Positions 8,213-12,528 of a stretch of DNA of 12,528 nucleotides are shown piece after piece (within the stretch, counting starts at the first letter, position 1; each line of letters begins with the position of its first letter). The stretch comes from Allomyces macrogynus ATCC 38327 (Eukaryota > Blastocladiomycota > Blastocladiomycetes > Blastocladiales > Blastocladiaceae). Where the stretch lies: NCBI GenBank assembly GCA_000151295.1, contig GG745334.1:985186-997713 (forward strand), written 5' to 3'. The notes beneath the pieces are model-generated. The model made no database searches. It was not told the origin of the DNA and was given only the letters and a program-made list of their open reading frames with translations. A program made the position numbers and the translations under genes.

Positions 8213-9023
8213 ATGATTGCTACTGCTCGTTCGTGCGCATCGTCTTGTGCTCGCTCGATTTCCGAACCCGATCCAACCCAACACCACCACTTTTCCAACC
8301 ATGGCCGTGTCCGTCCCGGCGACCGCATCGATGTACGAGGGGATCACGGCAAACCCTACAAGTACCAGGGCGTGAGCAAGAATGACGAGACGTGGGTCAT
8401 GCGCGTGCGCGTGCGCCCGTTCAACGAGATTCGCGATCAGGTTGTGTGGGTGTGCAAATACGGCCAGGAGGGCCTCAACAGCGTTTTGCTCAGCACCAAG
8501 CTGTTTGCGCGGTGGATTCACTGTGATTGTGTTGCCACTGTCGTGCCTGCTTCGGTGCCTGATTCCGCCGTTGCTCTCGCGCCTGTCGTTGCGTCCATTG
8601 AACCTGTGTTTGCGACCGAGTCCGTCGTTGAGGTCCTGCCCCATGGAGCAGGAGGAAAGGGAGGAAGTGAGTATCGTCGTCGACCCCGTCTGAGTTGGCG
8701 AGCTCGAACCGGAGGTGTCGGCAGTGGAGGCTGAACGTGAGGGTGATGAGACCGTTGCTGCCGAGCTTCACGAAAAGGAGAACCATGATTTCCCCGCACT
8801 CGTCCCCACCGACTCGGGCGTCGACATGTCCGAGCCGTGCGGTGCGCTTGTTGCCGGCAACGTCGTCGAGTGCTGCGTGCCGTGTGTCGAGGAGACGAAG
8901 AAGGACGAGGTGGTCGAGTCGAAGAAGCAGAAGAAGTGGACTGTGTCGAGTACCGTGTCGCACGCCAAGTGCACTGCACGGCGTCTGTTGCCGCGTCGCA
9001 AAAACCGCGTTCAGACGATTTGA
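8213..9023 (+). CDS. Small two-exon protein with BAH-like N-terminal half and basic tail
   Basis: Exon 1 is 8213-8666 and exon 2 is 8725-9023 (TGA 9021-9023), giving 250 residues. Splicing joins the two frames exactly, across a split ATG codon. Residues about 33-107 (GDRIDVRGDHGKPYKYQGV, TWVMRVRVRPFNE, VVWVCKY, NSVLLST, WIHCDC) follow the order of a bromo-adjacent-homology fold: a GD..xV opening, an RVR strand, and a late N..LLST..WI segment. This is a by-eye resemblance. A hydrophobic Val/Ala/Pro-rich linker, an acidic segment (EAEREGDETVAAELHEKE) and a Lys/Arg-rich end (SKKQKK, RRLLPRRKNR) follow; the last could be a nuclear localisation signal. A chromatin role would fit but is inference. 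The start is uncertain: the ATG at 8301 has the best context (CCAACCATGG) but is out of frame with the conserved part and stops after 24 codons. Confidence 0.55.
8667..8724 (+). other. Intron of the BAH-like gene
   Basis: 58 nt, near-consensus donor GTGAGT and acceptor GGCAG. It removes an in-frame TGA of the downstream frame (8691-8693) and joins exon 1 to the exon 2 frame with no indel, which supports both the intron and the gene. Confidence 0.7.
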
Positions 9024-9322
9024 GAGTCGGTTTGAGGGGCGGACGAGGTTTGTGTCAGTGCTTTGGTTTTTGTTTTCATATTTTCTTTTGTGATTCCCTG
9101 CCCGCTCTGATTTCGAGATGCTCGCGCTCCTGGCCAAGGCCGGCCGGGTGTCTCGTCCTCTTCTCGCTTTTCGGTACCTTTTGAAACTGCCCAATGAACA
9201 GTTCCCTGTTAAATTCAATTGCACGACCAAGGAACGCCGCTTGCTCAAAAATGACTGTCATTGCTTCCTCGTACAAAAAGGACCGCTACGCAAGACCCGC
9301 AAACAACAAAACGATCCAGGGC
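9024..9322. other. Convergent 3' intergenic region
   Basis: About 300 bases between two convergent stops. It starts with a T-rich stretch (about 9060-9095), plausibly the 3' UTR of the plus-strand gene. No canonical AATAAA was seen for either gene, and no open frame here looks genuine. Confidence 0.5.
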
Positions 9323-10107
9323 CTACATCTCGCTGCGCTTCGCGCGGTCCACAAACTGTGCAATCAGCTCGACCGACTTGACGCCGCCCACCTCGATCCC
9401 GCTGCTCACGTCCACGCCAAACGGCCGCGTCGCGGCAATCGCGCGCTGCACGTTATCGACATTGAGCCCACCTGCCAACAGGAACGGCAAGCGCTCGCTC
9501 GCGGGGGACCCTTCGCCCTGCGCAACGAGCGACGGGACCACGGTCCAGTCAAACGCCTGCCCACTGCCACCGTGCGCCGAATCGAGCAGCGCGAGATGGT
9601 GCGGCCCGTCACGCACCGCGGCGGGCTTGCTGGTATCGACACGCGTCACCTTGATCACAGGCACGAGCAGGTAGGTCGCGTACTCGACGAGCTCGTCGCC
9701 GTGCAGCTGCACGACATCAATCCCCGTCTCGCGGACGACGCGCGCAATAGCGACGAGCGGCTGGTTCTGGAAGACGAATCCACGACAAGCGGGCGCTTGG
9801 CGGCGAGCAGAACCCGCAAGTGCTTCGGAGGCGACGCGCGCCCAGGTGCTTGGCGACGCTGCCGCGTCGGTCCTCGGCATTGAAGCACCCCGCCGGGCAG
9901 CCACGAAATCGGCCCGGCGGGGGAAGGGCGGGAAGGGTCGGCGGGTTCGGGTGAAGCGCTTGCCCAATTTGAGCGGGCGGGGCCACGTCTACGTACCCGC
10001 TTGGTGCCAGGCACTTGAATAATGGCGGACGAAAATCGGCACCGGCGCGCGCGGCCGCGAACGGCATGCTCGACGGTGCGCACGCCGCAAATCTTGACGA
10101 GCGGGAA
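9323..10107 (-). other. TrpF domain: phosphoribosylanthranilate isomerase, frame-disrupted in its first third
   Basis: It begins with [15 protein letters not shown] (catalytic Cys in KICG). The coding frame then moves: [10 protein letters not shown] in one frame, IIQVPGTKR back in the first, [14 protein letters not shown] in the second again, [14 protein letters not shown] in the first, and [16 protein letters not shown] onwards in the third. From about 9775 to the stop it is clean: [20 protein letters not shown] (catalytic Asp), [24 protein letters not shown]. Most breaks fit a single base gained or lost in short runs (for example GGG for GG at KRY, one G missing before GFVF). The enzyme would be non-functional as written unless the breaks are sequence errors. 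Confidence 0.85.
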
Positions 10108-12528
10108 CGTGAGCGGGCGCGGGCTTGCCGGGACGTGGGTCGCTGGCAAGCCCCACAGGTCTCGCACGAACGCGCGCTTGTCGCTCGACCGCATCAAGGC
10201 CTCGCCGACCAGTACGGCCTGAACACCACCGGCCAGGTACGGCTCCACGTCCTTACGGCCCCAGATCCCGCTGAGCGCACAAACAATCACGTCCTTGGGC
10301 ACGCCCTGTGCGACCGTCGTCGTCGTGGCCATGTCCACATCAAACGTGTGCAGGTTACGGTTATTGATTCCAACGACCCGCGCACCGAGCTGCAGCGCGC
10401 GCGCCATTTCGTCCTTGCTGTTGACTTCGACCAGCGGCTCCATGCCGAGCACACGCGTGATGGTAATCAGCTGCCGCAGCTCTGCGTCCGTGAGCATGGC
10501 CACAATCAGCAGCACCGCATCGGCGCCCGCGAGCCGCGCCTCGAGAATCTGGTACTCGTCAAACACAAAGTCCTTGCGCAGGACCGCGGGCCGCTGGTCG
10601 CCCATGTGCGTCAGGAGCACATTGTGCACGGCCTGCAAGTCGGCCAGGTCGCCCTTGAACCACGTCGGTTCCGTGAGCACCGAAATGACCGACGCGCCCG
10701 CACGCGCATACTCGAGCGCCTGCAGCGGCGCATTGGCTGTGCCGTCAATAATCCCCTTGGACGGACTTGCGCGCTTGACTTCAGCCATGACGGCGGGCGC
10801 GTGCGGCGGGTTCCGCAGCCTGTCGTAGAACGAAACGGGGTTCGCTGCGGCACCGACGGCCACGAGCTGACGCAGTTGTGCAAGCGACTGGCCGGGGCGC
10901 TGTTGCGCGGCGGCAACGTCCAGTCGCCGCTGCCGGTAGATGCGCTCGAGAATCGTCTCCTTGGGTGTGGGCTTGGTCGACGCAGCGCCATTGGTATTCG
11001 GCGCCTGGTCCACATCCATGGCGTCCGACGCCGGCGCTGCCGCCGCGGGCAGAGCTCGCGACGTCGCAGCCTCGGCCACGTCGGGCGACGACGGCACAAT
11101 CCCGCGCGTGATGCGCGCATCCTGCTCGCTCCACTTCGCCGCCGCGCATCTGCATAAAGTTGCGGATCATGGCGTGGCCGTGCTGCGACATGACCGATTC
11201 CGGGTGGTACTGCACGCCCTCGACTGTGAACTCCTTGTGGCGCACGCCCATGACGAGCCCGTCGGCGGTCCACGACGTGACTTCGAGACAGTCGGGCAGC
11301 GTCGCCTTGTCCCCCGCGAGCGAGTGGTACCGCGTCACGGAGAAATTCTGCGGCAGGTCCGCGTAGAGGCCCTTGCCGTCATGCGTGATCGTCGACGTTT
11401 TGCCGTGCACAATACTGCCGGCGTACGTGACGGTGCCGCCATAGAGATGGAACATGGCCTGCTCACCAAGACACACGCCGAGAATCGGCAGCTTGCCCGC
11501 AAATTCCTTGATCACGGCGAGCGAAATGCCCGAGTCGGCCGGGTGGCCCGGACCGGGCGAAATGACAATGTTCTTGAGGTTCAGTTTCTTGATTTCGTCA
11601 AGCGTGACCTGGTCGTTGCGGTAGACGACGACATTGGCGCCCTCCTGGCACAGGTACTGATAGACGTTGAAGACAAACGAGTCGTAGTTGTCGATGAGCA
11701 GCGTCACGTCGGTCCCCTTGGCGGGCGTCAGGTTGTAAATGGCGTTGGCCGACTGCAACGTCGGCAGGTTCGTGTAGGTCTTGACGACGGGCGCGGGCGC
11801 CTTGGCGTTCGCGTCGGCACCACCGCTGCCATTGGCCACGGCCACGGGCCCGACGAGCGCCGACTCTTGCTGCTGCAGGTCAAAGTAGTAGTCCTCGGCG
11901 CGCTCGAGCGCCGTGATCGACGACTTCATCTTGTTGATCGTCTCAACGTACTCGTCCTCTTGGTTCGAGTCGTAGACGATGCCACCGCCGGCCTGCAGGT
12001 AGGCACATCCGTCCTTGAAGACCATGGTGCGAATTGCAATGCACGTATCCATGCCGCCCGAATAGTCAAAGTGCCCGACAGCACCCGCATAAATCCCGCG
12101 CTTGGTCTTTTCGAGATCGCGAATCAGCTCAATCGCCTTGACCTTGGGTGACCCCGAGACAGTTCCCGCCGGGAAAATCGACCGGAATGCCGTAAACTGG
12201 TTCTGTTCCGGGCGCAGCTGGCCCGAGACGACCGAGACAATGTGCATGACGTGCGAGTACTTTTCAATGTGCATGAGCGACTCGACTTGCACCGTCGCCG
12301 GATCGCAAATGCGGTTCACGTCGTTGCGGCCCAAGTCCACGAGCATAATGTGCTCGGCGCGCTCCTTTTCGTCGCTGAGCAAGTCCTTGGCCAGGGCATC
12401 GTCCTCCTCGGCCGACCGCCCACGGCGCCGCGTCCCGGCAATCGGGTGCGTATAGACTTTGCGGTCATCGACTTTGGCGAGCATTTCGGGCGACGCGCCG
12501 ACAATCTGGAAATCCTTCATGTGCAAGT
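9323..12528 (-). CDS. Multifunctional tryptophan biosynthesis protein, TrpE-TrpG-TrpC-TrpF fusion (5' end outside window, frameshifts)
   Basis: Read leftwards from the right edge. The C-terminal part of anthranilate synthase component I continues in the same uninterrupted frame into the glutamine amidotransferase, then IGPS, then PRAI, ending at TAG 9323-9325. Fungal TRP1/trpC proteins are normally G-C-F with component I encoded elsewhere, so an N-terminal TrpE is unusual. Activities expected are chorismate plus glutamine to anthranilate (E,G), phosphoribosylanthranilate isomerisation (F) and indole-glycerol-phosphate formation (C). The phosphoribosyltransferase (D) and tryptophan synthase are not in the window. 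Roughly the first 300 residues of TrpE are missing. The frame changes once at 11137 (G/C junction) and several times between about 10060 and 9775 (early PRAI). No intron consensus explains these, so they are errors or mutations. All domains keep their active-site motifs. The gene is convergent with the 8213-9023 gene. The products are cytosolic in other fungi. Confidence 0.88.
10156..10962 (-). other. TrpC domain: indole-3-glycerol-phosphate synthase
   Basis: About 270 residues of a TIM barrel in one clean frame. Visible motifs are [11 protein letters not shown] (catalytic Lys region), [69 protein letters not shown] and [11 protein letters not shown]. It closes the ring of carboxyphenylamino-deoxyribulose-phosphate to indole-glycerol phosphate. 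A linker rich in Ala/Pro/Ser (about 10963-11136, opening [14 protein letters not shown]) precedes it, in a frame one base off from TrpG. Confidence 0.93.
11138..11710 (-). other. TrpG domain: glutamine amidotransferase of anthranilate synthase
   Basis: About 190 residues starting [19 protein letters not shown] and ending [11 protein letters not shown]. It releases ammonia from glutamine for the TrpE domain. Visible motifs are [11 protein letters not shown] (oxyanion region), the nucleophile elbow GVCLGEQ (catalytic Cys) and GVQYHPES (catalytic His and Glu). The residue after CLG is Glu, where His or Gln is usual in this family. The clean frame ends at 11138. Confidence 0.93.
11912..12528 (-). 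other. TrpE domain: anthranilate synthase component I, C-terminal part
   Basis: About 205 residues of the chorismate-binding fold. In order: [71 protein letters not shown] and [15 protein letters not shown]. The [14 protein letters not shown] and AGGGIV blocks are the classical core of the TrpE/PabB family. [10 protein letters not shown] favours anthranilate synthase over aminodeoxychorismate synthase. A linker of about 65 residues rich in Ala/Gly/Pro/Asn (11711-11911) joins it to TrpG with no stop. Confidence 0.92.

Noticed and set aside
8301..8375. ATG in strong context (CCAACCATGG) as the start of the BAH-like gene
   Set aside because: This frame stops after 24 codons; the conserved-looking sequence is in another frame, so the ATG at 8213 was preferred, with low certainty.
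9775..10062. Introns as the explanation for the PRAI frame switches
   Set aside because: The switches are within tens of bases of each other and conserved residues continue directly across them, leaving no room for introns.
10015..12151. Two long plus-strand open frames (about 380 and 400 codons) across the tryptophan gene
   Set aside because: Antisense shadows caused by GC-rich codon bias; the minus strand carries unmistakable TrpE/G/C motifs over the same bases.

Overview
The window looks like nuclear DNA of a GC-rich eukaryote, most likely a fungus. The genes carry short spliceosomal introns (58-75 nt, GT..AG or GC..AG). A glutamine amidotransferase-IGPS-PRAI fusion of the fungal TRP1/trpC type lies on the minus strand. 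Cytochromes P450 are tandemly duplicated and have N-terminal membrane anchors. The GC-rich coding bias would suit an early-diverging zoosporic fungus, but nothing here fixes the taxon. No phage, CRISPR, bacterial operon or tRNA gene was seen.

Layout, left to right. (1) Positions 1-1904, plus strand: the 3' part of a coiled-coil protein with a C-terminal membrane segment and several QT-type short motifs. (2) 2266-4082, plus: a three-exon cytochrome P450 copy that is a pseudogene (two nonsense codons, two frameshifts, a lost heme-contact arginine). (3) 4150-4410, minus: an orphan fragment resembling the Mkt1 family. (4) 4804-6617, plus: a second P450 copy with the same exon-intron structure, clean except for a tight cluster of single-base indels over the K-helix (ExxR) region. 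(5) About 6.6-8.2 kb: AT-richer DNA with no gene I can support, containing an 18-base G run. (6) 8213-9023, plus: a small two-exon gene with a BAH-like N-terminal half and a basic tail. (7) 9323-12528, minus, open at the right edge: a large tryptophan-biosynthesis gene, convergent with the previous gene.

The tryptophan gene is the most striking item. The C-terminal half of anthranilate synthase component I (TrpE) runs without a stop or intron into the glutamine amidotransferase (TrpG), followed by indole-3-glycerol-phosphate synthase (TrpC) and phosphoribosylanthranilate isomerase (TrpF). The usual fungal protein is G-C-F with TrpE encoded separately, so this is a four-domain E-G-C-F arrangement. 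The reading frame changes once between G and C and several times in the first third of F. These changes are either sequence errors or real damage. If they are errors, the protein would carry the anthranilate synthase, PRAI and IGPS activities, lacking only the phosphoribosyltransferase and tryptophan synthase.

Several frame breaks, in P450 copy 2 and in TrpF, look like one-base changes in short homopolymers and are clustered, which is typical of unpolished sequence. The two nonsense codons of P450 copy 1 cannot be explained that way. Product calls rest on motif recognition by eye; no database search was run.
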